DNA from: Herbidospora solisilvae
Lineage (GTDB): Bacteria; Actinomycetota; Actinomycetes; Streptosporangiales; Streptosporangiaceae
Length of the DNA stretch: 64,000 bases
Reading direction: 5' to 3'
Assembly: GCF_009901565.1 (NCBI RefSeq)
Contig: NZ_WXEW01000003.1
Location: 63,312 to 127,311 of the forward strand
Program-made: the position numbers and the translations under genes
The notes under the pieces: model-generated
What the model saw: the letters and a program-made list of their open reading frames with translations, nothing else
Told to the model about the DNA's origin: nothing
Database searches by the model: none
Shown: positions 38,435 through 48,659 of the stretch, piece by piece
How the letters are laid out: each line of letters opens with the position of its first letter
How positions within the stretch are numbered: position 1 is the first letter of the stretch

Positions 38435-39639
38435 AGCTTCTCCTGCCGGGGCAGGACCACCTCCCGCAGGATCAGCAGCAGCGCGGCGGCCAGCGGGATG
38501 CCTAGCAGGGCGCCCACCACGCCGAGCAGCGCGCCGCCCAGCAGGGCGCCGATGATCGTCGCGATTGGGGGCACGTCGACCGACGACTTGAACACCCTCG
38601 GCGAGATCACGTAGTTCTCGATCTGCTGGTAGATCACGAAGAAGACCACGCACGCGATGCCGACGGGCAGCGAGGTCAGCAGCCCCACCAGTGAGGCCAC
38701 CACGGCCCCGATGACCGCGCCGACCATGGGGATCAGGTCGGTGATCGCCACGAAGATCGCCAGCGCCAGGGCGTAGGGGACCCCGGCGATGCTCAGGAAG
38801 ATGAACGTCACCACGCCGGCGATCAGGGAGATGATCAGGTTGCCGCCGACGTAGCCGCCGATCTGCCTGATCACCTCGTCCACGAGCTTGGTCACCCGCT
38901 CGCGCCGCGAGCGCGGCACCAGCCGGTAGCCCGACTCCTTGATCGAGTTCAGCGACCCGAGGAAGTAGAGCGTCAGCACCAGCACCGTCAGGAAGCTGAA
39001 CACGGCGCTGATCACCACTCCGGCCACGCCCAGCAGCCCGCCGAAGAGCTGGCTGGCCAGGTCGCCGCTGGTGACGTACTGCGTCAGCTTGTCCAGAACC
39101 TGGTACTCCTGGTCGAGCGACCGGATCAGGGGATGGTTCTGGAGTTGCTGGACGAGTGTCGGCACGTCCTGGATGAATCCGGTCGTCTGCTCGGTGAGGG
39201 CGGGCACGATCGAGAGTGCGAAGATCGCGAAGAACGCGATCACCCCGACGAAGACGATGGTGATCGCCCAGATGCGGGCCATGCCCCGGCCGTGCAGCCA
39301 CTCGACGGCCGGGTTGAGGCCGATCGCGAGGAACAGCGACACCACGATCAGCACCAGGACCGACCCGGCGGCGGCCACCATCTGCACCAGCCACCAGGCC
39401 GTCAGCACGCCAAGGGCGGCCACCAGGCCGAACATGAACGGGCTGTTGCCCATGGGCTTGCCAGGGCGGCCGAACGGCAGCTTGTGCTCGCCGGTCGACT
39501 CGGGTTCGGGCGGAGGCGGCGGTTCGGCCACGGCGCCGATGGGAGCGTGTGCGATGGGCGCCTCGACCTGCGGGGGCCCGGAAGAAACGGATTTGTCCGT
39601 CACGAGAGCCAAGACTGCCCCAAACGTGCCCCCATACAC
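38431..39639 (-). CDS. AI-2E family transporter
   Basis: A 402-residue membrane protein. The cytoplasmic N-terminal 65 residues are Pro/Glu-rich and disordered. Eight helices follow with the family's conserved blocks SLFLAIGLNPAVEWLHGRG, GGYVGGNLIISLIAGVVTFIFLSIAGVPYALALAIFVAITDLIPMVGAVIGAV and QQIENYVISPRVF. Family members export small molecules or act as Na+/H+ antiporters; the AI-2 link holds only for TqsA. No clear RBS is seen at GTG 39639; GTG 39603 is an alternative start. Confidence 0.9.
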   Translation of the reverse strand: MYGGTFGAVLALVTDKSVSSGPPQVEAPIAHAPIGAVAEPPPPPEPESTGEHKLPFGRPGKPMGNSPFMFGLVAALGVLTAWWLVQMVAAAGSVLVLIVVSLFLAIGLNPAVEWLHGRGMARIWAITIVFVGVIAFFAIFALSIVPALTEQTTGFIQDVPTLVQQLQNHPLIRSLDQEYQVLDKLTQYVTSGDLASQLFGGLLGVAGVVISAVFSFLTVLVLTLYFLGSLNSIKESGYRLVPRSRRERVTKLVDEVIRQIGGYVGGNLIISLIAGVVTFIFLSIAGVPYALALAIFVAITDLIPMVGAVIGAVVASLVGLLTSLPVGIACVVFFVIYQQIENYVISPRVFKSSVDVPPIATIIGALLGGALLGVVGALLGIPLAAALLLILREVVLPRQEKL

Positions 39640-39644
39640 AAAGA

Positions 39645-39672
39645 AGCCGGCGCCCGATCATGGGCACCGGCT
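39645..39672 (-). terminator. Terminator after the DUF5324-like gene
   Basis: AGCCGGCGCCC (39645-39655) pairs with GGGCACCGGCT (39662-39672), with one C-A mismatch and a 6-nt loop. On the minus strand it follows the stop at 39688 and is trailed by TTCTTTG. Confidence 0.7.
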
Positions 39673-39687
39673 CCTCCGAGCAGGGCC

Positions 39688-40254
39688 TCAGGACATCCGG
39701 TTCTGCATCTCGTCGGCCTTCTGCTCCATCGTCTCGCCCGCCTGGTGAGCCGTCTGCTGAGCGCGGTGCCGCACGTGCTCCACCTTGTCGCGCACGGCGT
39801 CCTTGGTGTCGGACATGGTGTCCGCCCACTGCCGGGCGTTCCGCTTGTAGAGCGCGAAGCCGATCGCGCCCATCGCCAGCCCGCCCATCAGCACCATCAT
39901 GGGCATCCGGGTCCGCCGCTTGACGATCGGCGGCGCCGGGTCGATCCGCCGCGCCATCTCGGCCATCATCGCGGCCACCCTGGGCGCGATGTGCTCCTCG
40001 AACGACACCGCCGCGTGGTCAAGCCGCGGCGCGGCCCAGTAGCGGGCGTCTTCGAGCCGGCTCGTCGCGACCTCACGGGCGGTGCCCGCGTAGTCGCGCG
40101 CGTTTCCGGCCATGCCGATCGCGCTGTCACGGGCCATTCCGGCCATCGGGCCGACCCTGTTGGCCGTGCGGTAAGCCGAGTGTTTCGCCCGGCTCGCCCA
40201 TGTTTCTGGATAGTCGAGCGCGGCACGCGCCTTCTTCTTCATTGTCCGGGACAC
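39688..40254 (-). CDS. Membrane-associated helical protein (DUF5324/YtxH-like)
   Basis: A 188-residue protein. The first 110 residues are long amphipathic helix with repeated Ala/Arg/Tyr-rich turns (ARDYAGTAREVATSRLEDARYWAAPRLDHA). A membrane segment follows (MPMMVLMGGLAMGAIGFALY), then a cytoplasmic coiled-coil-like tail (VRDKVEHVRHRAQQTAHQAGETMEQKADEMQ). GTG 40254 is chosen because GGGGAGG lies 5 nt upstream. The layout resembles DUF5324-type proteins found at this place in actinomycetes. Function unknown. Confidence 0.75.
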   Translation of the reverse strand: MSRTMKKKARAALDYPETWASRAKHSAYRTANRVGPMAGMARDSAIGMAGNARDYAGTAREVATSRLEDARYWAAPRLDHAAVSFEEHIAPRVAAMMAEMARRIDPAPPIVKRRTRMPMMVLMGGLAMGAIGFALYKRNARQWADTMSDTKDAVRDKVEHVRHRAQQTAHQAGETMEQKADEMQNRMS

Positions 40255-40398
40255 GACAACCTCCCCTGTCGAATTGGGGCCCCGAGTCGTCACCTTCCCG
40301 CCCGAATGCCCCTCAATCATCACCAGGGCCGCTCCGGACGATCGCTACCCTTGCCCTTGGAAAACATCGAGTCTGTGACACAAAGGGGGCGGCCACGC

Positions 40399-40929
40399 AT
40401 GGCTGAGAACCTCATCGCGACCCTGAACACCAACCGGGGCACGATCAAAATCAAGCTCTGGCCGAACCAGGCGCCGAAGACCGTACGCAACTTCGTCGAG
40501 CTCGCCGAAGGCACCCGGGAGTGGACCCACCCCGAGACGGGCCAGAAGACCAACGCCAAGCTCTACGACGGCACGATCTTCCACCGGGTGATCGCCGGGT
40601 TCATGCTCCAGGGCGGCGACCCGCTGGGCCAGGGCATCGGCGGCCCCGGCTACGACTTCGACGACGAGATCCACACCGAGAACCAGTTCAACCGCCCCTA
40701 CCTGCTGGCCATGGCCAACGCGGGCAAGCGGTTCGGCAAGGGCACCAACGGCTCGCAGTTCTTCATCACCGTCGCCAAGACCCCCCACCTCAACCAGGGG
40801 CACACGATCTTCGGCGAGGTCATCGAGGGCACCGAGGTGGTCGACGCGATCGCCACCACCGAGACCGACGGCCGCGACCGGCCGATCAAGGACGTCGTCC
40901 TGGAGTCGGTCACCATCGACCGGGTCTGA
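40399..40929 (+). CDS. ppiA: Cyclophilin-type peptidyl-prolyl cis-trans isomerase
   Basis: A 176-residue single-domain cyclophilin without a signal peptide, so cytoplasmic. The active-site blocks are TIFHRVIAGFMLQGGDP (Arg), GSQFFITVAKTPHLNQGHTIFGEV (Gln, Phe, Trp-to-His position) and LAMANAGKRFGKGTNGSQFF. It assists protein folding by proline isomerisation. Its place next to the rhomboid, crgA and pknB cluster matches other actinomycetes. ATG 40399. Confidence 0.96.
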   Translation: MAENLIATLNTNRGTIKIKLWPNQAPKTVRNFVELAEGTREWTHPETGQKTNAKLYDGTIFHRVIAGFMLQGGDPLGQGIGGPGYDFDDEIHTENQFNRPYLLAMANAGKRFGKGTNGSQFFITVAKTPHLNQGHTIFGEVIEGTEVVDAIATTETDGRDRPIKDVVLESVTIDRV

Positions 40930-40937
40930 TCGCCCGC

Positions 40938-40969
40938 GGCGGAGGCGCCCCACGGTGGGCGCCTCCGCC
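40938..40969 (+). terminator. Terminator of ppiA
   Basis: GGCGGAGGCGCCC (40938-40950) and GGGCGCCTCCGCC (40957-40969) form a perfect 13-bp stem with a 6-nt loop, followed by GTTTCC. Confidence 0.88.
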
Positions 40970-41015
40970 GTTTCCGTATGGCAGGCTGTGGTAAGGCCCC
41001 TCCGGAAGGACCCCA

Positions 41016-41903
41016 TTGACCACCCAGCCTCCCTCGATGGAACCGGGCTCGGCGGCGGTGCCCACCTGCTACCGGCACCCCGAGCGCGAGACCTATGTCC
41101 GCTGCCAGCGGTGCGACAAGCCCATCTGCCCCGACTGCATGCAGAACGCCGCGGTCGGCTTCCAGTGCGTCGAGTGCGTCCGTGAGGGCAACAAGGGCGT
41201 CCGGCAGGCCAAGGCCCAGTTCGGCGGCGGCCACGTCAGCGTGCCCCGGGTCACCTGGGCGCTGCTGGGCCTCAACGTGGTGGCCTACCTGGCCGAGCTG
41301 GTGCAGGGCAACGAGTTCGTCAACCAGTTCGCCACCTCGCCGTTCCACATCTTCCAAGGCGAATACTGGCGGCTGCTCACCGGCGCCTTCCTGCACTCCC
41401 GGCCCACGTCGGCCTTCGCGATCACCCACATCCTGTTCAACATGTGGGCGCTGTGGGCCATCGGGCCGGAACTCGAACGCCGTTTGGGCCACGCGCGGTT
41501 CGCGGCGCTCTATCTGACCGCCGCGCTGGGCGGCTCGGTCGCCGTCTACCTGTTCAGCGCCTACTCGGCGGTCGGCGCCTCGGGCGCCATCTACGGCCTG
41601 TTCGGCGCGCTGTTCGTGATGGCCCGCCGCCTCGGCTACGACGCCCGCGGGGTGGTCTGGCTGATCGGGATCAACGTCTTCGTGACCTTCGTGATCCCCG
41701 GGATCAGTTGGCAGGGCCATCTGGGCGGCCTGGTCGTGGGCGCGCTGGTGGCCGTCATCTTCGCCTACGCGCCCCAACGCAACCGGGCGCTCATCCAGTG
41801 GGCCGGCGTGGCCGCCGTGCTGCTCGTGCTCGTGCTGACGGTCTACTTCGCCGATCCCTACGCGCTCATCGCCGAGTTGCACCGGCAGATGGGCACGCAG
41901 TGA
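41016..41903 (+). CDS. Rhomboid-family intramembrane serine protease with N-terminal zinc finger
   Basis: A 295-residue membrane protease. Residues 14-60 are a B-box-type zinc-binding region (CYRHPERETYVRCQRCDKPICPDCM, CVECV). Six helices follow. The catalytic Ser is in GASGAIYGLFGAL and the His in SWQGHLGGLVVGAL; the HILFNMWALWAIGPELE block is the family's L1/TM2 signature. The TTG start at 41016 has GGAAGGA 5 nt upstream. It cleaves membrane proteins within the bilayer; substrates are unknown. Confidence 0.94.
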   Translation: MTTQPPSMEPGSAAVPTCYRHPERETYVRCQRCDKPICPDCMQNAAVGFQCVECVREGNKGVRQAKAQFGGGHVSVPRVTWALLGLNVVAYLAELVQGNEFVNQFATSPFHIFQGEYWRLLTGAFLHSRPTSAFAITHILFNMWALWAIGPELERRLGHARFAALYLTAALGGSVAVYLFSAYSAVGASGAIYGLFGALFVMARRLGYDARGVVWLIGINVFVTFVIPGISWQGHLGGLVVGALVAVIFAYAPQRNRALIQWAGVAAVLLVLVLTVYFADPYALIAELHRQMGTQ

Positions 41904-41910
41904 ACGAATG

Positions 41911-41962
41911 CGGGCTGATGCTTCCCCAGGCTGTGGAAAAACCTGTGGAAAGCCTCAGCCCG
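41911..41962. other. Hairpin containing two DnaA-box-like sequences
   Basis: CGGGCTGATGCTT (41911-41923) pairs with AAGCCTCAGCCCG (41950-41962), one mismatch. The loop holds CTGTGGAAAA and CCTGTGGAA; the reverse complement TTTTCCACA differs from the actinomycete DnaA box TTGTCCACA at one position. It may simply be the terminator between the convergent rhomboid and crgA genes. Confidence 0.45.
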
Positions 41963-41977
41963 TCGTTGTGAGCGCGG

Positions 41978-42226
41978 TCAGCGCCACTTGGTGGAGAGCA
42001 CCACACCGAAGATGATCAGGGCGAACCCGATCGCCAGGTTCCAGTTGCCGAGGGGCTCGAACACGGGACCCGTGCGGCCGACGATGTAGTAGGCCGCGAT
42101 CCACCCGATGCCGAGGATCCAGGACGCCACCATGACCGGCGCCAGCCAGCGGGGGCTCACCTTGACCGTCGTGGTCTTCTGCGGCGGGGTGTAGACGGCC
42201 TTCTTGCGAACCTTCGAGTTGGGCAC
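41978..42226 (-). CDS. crgA: Cell division protein CrgA
   Basis: An 82-residue inner-membrane protein with a basic N-terminus (MPNSKVRKKAVYTPP) and two helices: WLAPVMVASWILGIGWIAAYYIV and LAIGFALIIFGVVLSTKW. This is the complete CrgA pattern. It recruits PBPs and coordinates septum formation with FtsZ in actinomycetes. It starts at GTG 42226 with AGGAG 6 nt upstream. Confidence 0.96.
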   Translation of the reverse strand: MPNSKVRKKAVYTPPQKTTTVKVSPRWLAPVMVASWILGIGWIAAYYIVGRTGPVFEPLGNWNLAIGFALIIFGVVLSTKWR

Positions 42227-42393
42227 GGGAGTCTCCTGATGGTCACCCGCGCTCGATGCGGGTCTGTCAGTAAGCGTAGTCGCTAAGAATAGACGCCGAC
42301 GTCCCCGAAGGGCGATTCCCCTTTCCATCGGGCGCCCGCAAACAATAGGTCAACATCGGGGATCTCGGGCACCCCCGCTCCTACGGTGGCCCG

Positions 42394-43011
42394 GTGAGGG
42401 CGATCCTGCGGACCATCGGTGAGCTCAGCATCACCCTGGGTGTCGTGTTGCTGCTCTTCTGCGCCTATCTGCTGTGGGGCACCAGCGCCTACACCGAACG
42501 CCACCAGCGCATCCTCCAGCGGCAGCTCCTGGCCGAACCGGAGGAGAAGATCCTGGGAAAGGTCGAACTCGGCGGCGCCGTCGCGCTCCTCCGGATCCCC
42601 CGCCTCGGTGCAAGTTACAAGTACGCCATCGTCGAGGGCGTCGAGGACGAACACCTGCGGCAGGGCCCCGGCCACTATCCCGGCTCGGCCCAGCCGGGCG
42701 AGGTCGGCAACTTCGTCGTCTCGGGCCACCGCACCACCTACGCCGCCCCCTTCAACCGGATCGACGAGCTCAAGAAGGGCGACCCGATCGTGGTCGACTC
42801 CCGGGAGGCCCGCTACACCTACGAGGTCACCGGCACGAAGATCGTCGAACCCACCGAGGTGGACGTGATCGAACCGGTCCCCGGCCACCCGGGCAGGAAG
42901 GCCCAGAAGGCCGTGATCACCCTCTCCACCTGCCACCCCGAATACTCGGCCCGCCAACGCCTCATCGTCTTCGGCACCCTGACCAAGACCGAGGAACGCG
43001 ACGTCATCTAA
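42394..43011 (+). CDS. Class E sortase
   Basis: A 205-residue membrane-anchored transpeptidase. N-terminal anchor LRTIGELSITLGVVLLLFCAYLLW. The sortase barrel has catalytic His in NFVVSGHRTTYAAPF, Cys in VITLSTCHPEYS and Arg in ARQRLIVFGTL. Class E enzymes recognise LAxTG and replace class A in high-GC actinomycetes. It is the usual neighbour of pabA and crgA. GTG 42394 has no strong RBS. The stop codon region is duplicated (see 43000-43073). Confidence 0.95.
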   Translation: MRAILRTIGELSITLGVVLLLFCAYLLWGTSAYTERHQRILQRQLLAEPEEKILGKVELGGAVALLRIPRLGASYKYAIVEGVEDEHLRQGPGHYPGSAQPGEVGNFVVSGHRTTYAAPFNRIDELKKGDPIVVDSREARYTYEVTGTKIVEPTEVDVIEPVPGHPGRKAQKAVITLSTCHPEYSARQRLIVFGTLTKTEERDVI

Positions 43012-43073
43012 GACGTCATCTAAAGCTCGCGCTCGGAATCTGCCCAATAGACAGCTCGCGCCCGGAATCTGCC
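43000..43073 (+). repeat. Two nested tandem duplications after the class E sortase stop
   Basis: GACGTCATCTAA, containing the sortase stop codon, is duplicated head to tail (43000-43011 and 43012-43023). Next, a 21-bp unit beginning AGCTCGCGC occurs at 43024-43044 and again at 43053-43073 with one base changed, period 29. They lie between the sortase and the 51-residue membrane gene. Slippage duplications are likely; no function is evident. Confidence 0.8.
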
Positions 43074-43090
43074 TTAAGAACAGGAGCTTC

Positions 43091-43246
43091 GTGTACGCCT
43101 TCCTCTGGCGCCACCTGCCCGGCAACCTCGCCGCCAAGCTGGTCGGCGTGCTCCTGCTGCTCGGCCTGGCCGGGCTCTTCCTCTGGTACGGACTGTTCCC
43201 CTGGCTGGAGCCGCGTGTCGCCCTTGACGAGGTGACCGTAGGGTGA
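43091..43246 (+). CDS. 51-residue single-pass membrane protein
   Basis: GTG 43091 preceded by AGGAG opens a 51-residue frame ending at TGA 43244-43246. The product has a basic N-terminus (YAFLWRHLPGNLAAKL), one membrane helix (VGVLLLLGLAGLFLWYGLFPWL) and a short acidic extracytoplasmic tail (EPRVALDEVTVG). A small membrane protein of this form is regularly found between the sortase and pabA in actinomycetes. Function unknown; it could belong to envelope assembly. Confidence 0.8.
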   Translation: MYAFLWRHLPGNLAAKLVGVLLLLGLAGLFLWYGLFPWLEPRVALDEVTVG

Positions 43247-43250
43247 ATGG

Positions 43251-43817
43251 GTGCGCATCCTGGTCGTCGACAACCATGACAGTTTCGTGCACACCATCGT
43301 CCAATACCTGCGCGTCCTCGGCGCCGACTGCGACGTACACCCCCGCGACGAGGTGAGCGTCGCCGACGCCGAAGGGTTCGACGGGGTGCTCGTCTCCCCG
43401 GGACCCGGGGCTCCGGAAGACGCCGGGGTCAGCGTGCCGATGGTCCACTGGTGTGCCGCCCGGCGGGTGCCCTACCTGGGCGTCTGCCTGGGACATCAGG
43501 CCCTGGCCGTCGCCTACGGCGGCGAGGTCAAACGGGCACCCGAACTGCTCCACGGGCGCACCAGCCCGATCGCCCACGACGGCCGTGGGCTCTTCAAGGG
43601 GCTGCCGAGCCCGGTGACCATGACGCGTTACCACTCCCTGGCCGTCACGCCCGAGAGTGTGCCCGAGGAGCTGACCGTCACCGCGACCACCCCGGACGGG
43701 GTGGTCATGGGACTGCGGCACAGGTCAGCGCCCTTGGAAGGGGTGCAATTCCACCCAGAGTCGGTCCTGTCCGAGCATGGCTCACAATTGCTCGGAAATT
43801 GGCTCAGAAACCTGTAA
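43251..43817 (+). CDS. pabA: Aminodeoxychorismate/anthranilate synthase component II (glutamine amidotransferase)
   Basis: A 188-residue class I glutamine amidotransferase. MRILVVDNHDSFVHTIVQYLRVLG and VSPGPGAPEDAG are typical; the nucleophile Cys is in YLGVCLGHQALA and the His/Glu pair in VQFHPESVLSEHG. It supplies ammonia for p-aminobenzoate (folate) or tryptophan synthesis. Location next to pknB matches the TrpG/PabA gene of other actinobacteria; trpG is the alternative name. GTG 43251 starts 4 bp after the small membrane gene. Confidence 0.94.
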   Translation: MRILVVDNHDSFVHTIVQYLRVLGADCDVHPRDEVSVADAEGFDGVLVSPGPGAPEDAGVSVPMVHWCAARRVPYLGVCLGHQALAVAYGGEVKRAPELLHGRTSPIAHDGRGLFKGLPSPVTMTRYHSLAVTPESVPEELTVTATTPDGVVMGLRHRSAPLEGVQFHPESVLSEHGSQLLGNWLRNL

Positions 43818-43848
43818 CACGGCGGGGGCTGTAACCGAAGTCACAGTG

Positions 43849-43885
43849 AGGGTTTCCGCCATTGCCCCCGAGTGGCGGAAACCCT
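43849..43885. terminator. Bidirectional terminator between pabA and pknB
   Basis: AGGGTTTCCGCCA (43849-43861) and TGGCGGAAACCCT (43873-43885) pair perfectly over 13 bp with an 11-nt loop; TTTCT follows on the plus strand. It ends both convergent transcription units. Confidence 0.9.
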
Positions 43886-43892
43886 TTCTGCG

Positions 43893-45800
<1,908 letters not shown>

Positions 45801-45855
45801 AGTCCCTTGCCGTTCATCGTGGGGTGCCGCCGTCGTCCATCATCGACCCGATACG

Positions 45856-47199
45856 TCATGGCGTCTCCTCATTCGGGAGCGCCGTGGCGCTTGGGGAAGG
45901 TATGGGCGTTGGAGTCTCACTTGGCGTCGGAGTCTCACTCGGCGTCGGGGTCGGGGTGGGAGTCGTCGTGGTCGTCGGCGACGGCGCGGGGCTCTTGCTC
46001 GGGATCGCCGTCTTGACAACGGTAGCCGACGGCGTGGGAATAGGCCGGGCCGACGGCACCGTGGGCGGCCGGCGCGTGGCCGGCACCAGGGGCGTGAGTG
46101 TGGTCCGCCTCGGCTGGTCGACCGGTGCGAACGTCACCTGACCACCATCTTCCGGCGACGTCCCGGTCACCGTCTCCGGCTCCTTCGAAGTCGGTATGAA
46201 CTGAATCGCCCCGAATCCGGCCGCCGCGGCCGCGCCGACGGCGGCGACGACGAGGGCGGTCGTCCGCCGTCCGTTCGAGGGCAGCGGCCTGGTCGACAGC
46301 GGCCCGCCCGACGGCGGGGCGCCCACCCGGTTGGTGATGACCACGCTCGGCCCGGTGAGCGTGCTCAGTGCGGCCTCCTGCGGCCCGGCCAGGGAGTCGC
46401 GCAGCACCATCGCCCGGTCGCCCAGCTCCCGGGCGCTGCCGGGACGCCGCGCGGGGTCTTTGGACAGCAGCGCCATCACCAGCGCCCGCACCGCCTCGGG
46501 CACGTCGGCCGGCAGCGGCGGCGGCTGCTCGTTGAGGTGGAGCAGCGCCACGGCCACCTGGGTCTCGGCCAGGAAGGGCGGGCGGCCGGTCAGGCACTCG
46601 TAGGCCACCACACCCAGCGAGTAGAGATCGGTCGAGGGGGTGAGCTGATGGCCCGAGGCCTGCTCGGGACTGACGTACTGGGCGGTGCCGAGGACCGTTC
46701 CCGTCGCTGTGACCGAGGCCGACTCGAGCGCGCGGGCGATGCCGAAGTCGGTGATCTTGATCAGGCCGGTGCGGGTGACCAGCAGGTTGCCCGGCTTGAC
46801 GTCGCGGTGGATGACGCCCGCCTGATGGGCGGCGTGGAGGCCGCGCGACGACTGCGAGACGACGTCGAGGGTGACCTCGGCGCTCAGCTTCCCGTTGCGC
46901 GCCAGGATCGCCGACAGCGGCTCTCCCGGCACCAGCTCCATCACCAGATAGGCGAGGTCGTTCTCCTCGCCGTAGTCGAAGACCTGGGCGATGCCCGGGT
47001 CGGCCAGCCCGGCGGTGATGCGGGCCTCGGTCCGGAACCGGTCGCGGAACGCCGGATCGGCGGCCACGTGAGCGCGCAGCAGCTTGACCGCGACCTCCCG
47101 GTGGAGCAGGTCGTCGGTCGCGCGCCAGACCTCGCCCATCCCGCCGATGGCGATCCGGGAGGTCAGACGGTAACGGTTGCCGAGCAGGCCATGGCTCAT
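45856..47199 (-). CDS. pknA: Ser/Thr protein kinase PknA
   Basis: A 447-residue kinase. Catalytic domain about 8-260: IAIGGMGEVW, VAVKLL, HRDVKPGNLL and ITDFG. A transmembrane helix follows at about 310-330 (TTALVVAAVGAAAAAGFGAI). The extracellular tail of about 110 residues is Pro/Thr/Ser-rich (TPTPTPTPSETPTPSET) without PASTA domains. It phosphorylates division and envelope proteins and partners PknB. The ATG overlaps pbpA by 4 bp. Confidence 0.96.
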   Translation of the reverse strand: MSHGLLGNRYRLTSRIAIGGMGEVWRATDDLLHREVAVKLLRAHVAADPAFRDRFRTEARITAGLADPGIAQVFDYGEENDLAYLVMELVPGEPLSAILARNGKLSAEVTLDVVSQSSRGLHAAHQAGVIHRDVKPGNLLVTRTGLIKITDFGIARALESASVTATGTVLGTAQYVSPEQASGHQLTPSTDLYSLGVVAYECLTGRPPFLAETQVAVALLHLNEQPPPLPADVPEAVRALVMALLSKDPARRPGSARELGDRAMVLRDSLAGPQEAALSTLTGPSVVITNRVGAPPSGGPLSTRPLPSNGRRTTALVVAAVGAAAAAGFGAIQFIPTSKEPETVTGTSPEDGGQVTFAPVDQPRRTTLTPLVPATRRPPTVPSARPIPTPSATVVKTAIPSKSPAPSPTTTTTPTPTPTPSETPTPSETPTPIPSPSATALPNEETP

Positions 47200-48659
47200 T
47201 TCGCTTCGAGCACCGCCTGCATGACGTCACGCGCCAGCGGCGCCGCCGTGCCACCACCGGTGGCGTCGTTGCCGGCGCTGCCCGCCTCGATGAAGACGCA
47301 GATCGCCGTCTCGGGGTTCTCCGCCGGGGCGAAGCCGATGAACCAGGCGTGCGGCGCCGGGGCGTCGCCCGCCTCGGCGGTGCCGGTCTTGCCGGCCACC
47401 GTCACGCCCGGGATCTGGGCGCCGGTGCCGGTGCCGTTGGTGATGACCGAGACCATCATCTGCTTGAGCTCGTCGGCCACCTCGCCGCTCAGGGCCTCGG
47501 TGAGCTGCTCGGGCTTCAGCTCCTCGATGACGCTGCCGCCCGGGTCGGTGATCTTGTTGATCAGCGTGGGCTTCATCAGCACGCCGCTGTTGGCGATCGC
47601 CGAGGCGATCTGCGCCATCTGCAGCGGGGTCTGCTGGTTGTTGCGCTGGCCGATCGAGAGTTGCGCGAGCGCCGCCGTCTCCTCGTCGGGGCCGATCGTG
47701 GTGTCGGCGGTCGGCAGCTCGAACTGGATCGGCTCGCCGATGCCGAACTTGGCCGACTCCTCGCGCATCTTGTCCCAGCCGAGGTCCATGCCCATCTGGC
47801 CGAACGGGGTGTTGCACGAGCGCTCCAGCGCGAACCGCAGCGTCACCTCGCCGCTGCCGCAGGCCGCGCCGCCGTAGTTGGGCAGGCCGGCGGTGGTGTC
47901 GGGCAGGTCGAGCACCTGCGGCGCCGGGACGGTCGTCTCGGGGTCGCGGCTGCGGTCGGCCTCCAGGAACGCCGCCGCGGTGACGACCTTGAAGGTCGAG
48001 CCCGGCGGATAGGTCTTCTCGGTCACCCGGTTGAGCAGCGGGTCGGTGTCGTCCTCGGCCAGCTTGTTGTAGGCCTGCGCCACCTTCGCCTTGTCGGGGG
48101 CGGCGAGGTCGTTGGGGTCGTAGGTGGGCAGCGAGACCATCACCTGGACGGCGCCGGTCTTCGGGTCGAGGGCCACCACGGCGCCGCGCTTGCCGCTTGC
48201 CCGCAACTTGTCGTAGGCGACCTTCTGGGCGGCCGGAACCAGCGTCAGGTCGACGCTGGCGCCCTTCGGGGGCTTCTTGCTGACGAAGTCGATCAGCCGG
48301 CCGACCACCAGGTCGGGGTCGCTGCCGTTGAGGAGCTTGTTCTCGTTCAGCTCGATGCCGCGGGCGCTCTCGGGTGCGAAGAAGCCCAGGACGTGGGCGT
48401 ACATGCGGCCGCTGGGGTATTCGCGCTCGTAGCGGAAGGTCTTGTCGCCGGTGTCGATCGTCTTGGCCAGCGTGGTCTTGCCGTCGTCGGCGGTGATCCA
48501 GCCCCGGTCGACCCCGTAGCGGGCGTAGAACGACCGCTTGTTGCGGTTGTCGGTGCTGTAGTCGCCGGCCTTGACCGCGCCCAGGTAGTTCACGTTGATC
48601 ATGAGCAGGGCGAACATGACCATGCAGGCGACGGCGGCGCGCTTGATGGTTGCGTTCAT
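47196..48659 (-). CDS. pbpA: Penicillin-binding protein A (class B transpeptidase)
   Basis: A 487-residue D,D-transpeptidase cross-linking peptidoglycan. One N-terminal anchor helix (ACMVMFALLMINVNYL), a pedestal domain, then the transpeptidase domain with STFK at 221-224, SCN at 281-283 and KTGT at 424-427. It works with the RodA/FtsW polymerase encoded next to it. Overlaps both rodA and pknA by 4 bp, so translation is coupled. Length is normal for PbpA. Confidence 0.97.
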   Translation of the reverse strand: MNATIKRAAVACMVMFALLMINVNYLGAVKAGDYSTDNRNKRSFYARYGVDRGWITADDGKTTLAKTIDTGDKTFRYEREYPSGRMYAHVLGFFAPESARGIELNENKLLNGSDPDLVVGRLIDFVSKKPPKGASVDLTLVPAAQKVAYDKLRASGKRGAVVALDPKTGAVQVMVSLPTYDPNDLAAPDKAKVAQAYNKLAEDDTDPLLNRVTEKTYPPGSTFKVVTAAAFLEADRSRDPETTVPAPQVLDLPDTTAGLPNYGGAACGSGEVTLRFALERSCNTPFGQMGMDLGWDKMREESAKFGIGEPIQFELPTADTTIGPDEETAALAQLSIGQRNNQQTPLQMAQIASAIANSGVLMKPTLINKITDPGGSVIEELKPEQLTEALSGEVADELKQMMVSVITNGTGTGAQIPGVTVAGKTGTAEAGDAPAPHAWFIGFAPAENPETAICVFIEAGSAGNDATGGGTAAPLARDVMQAVLEAK

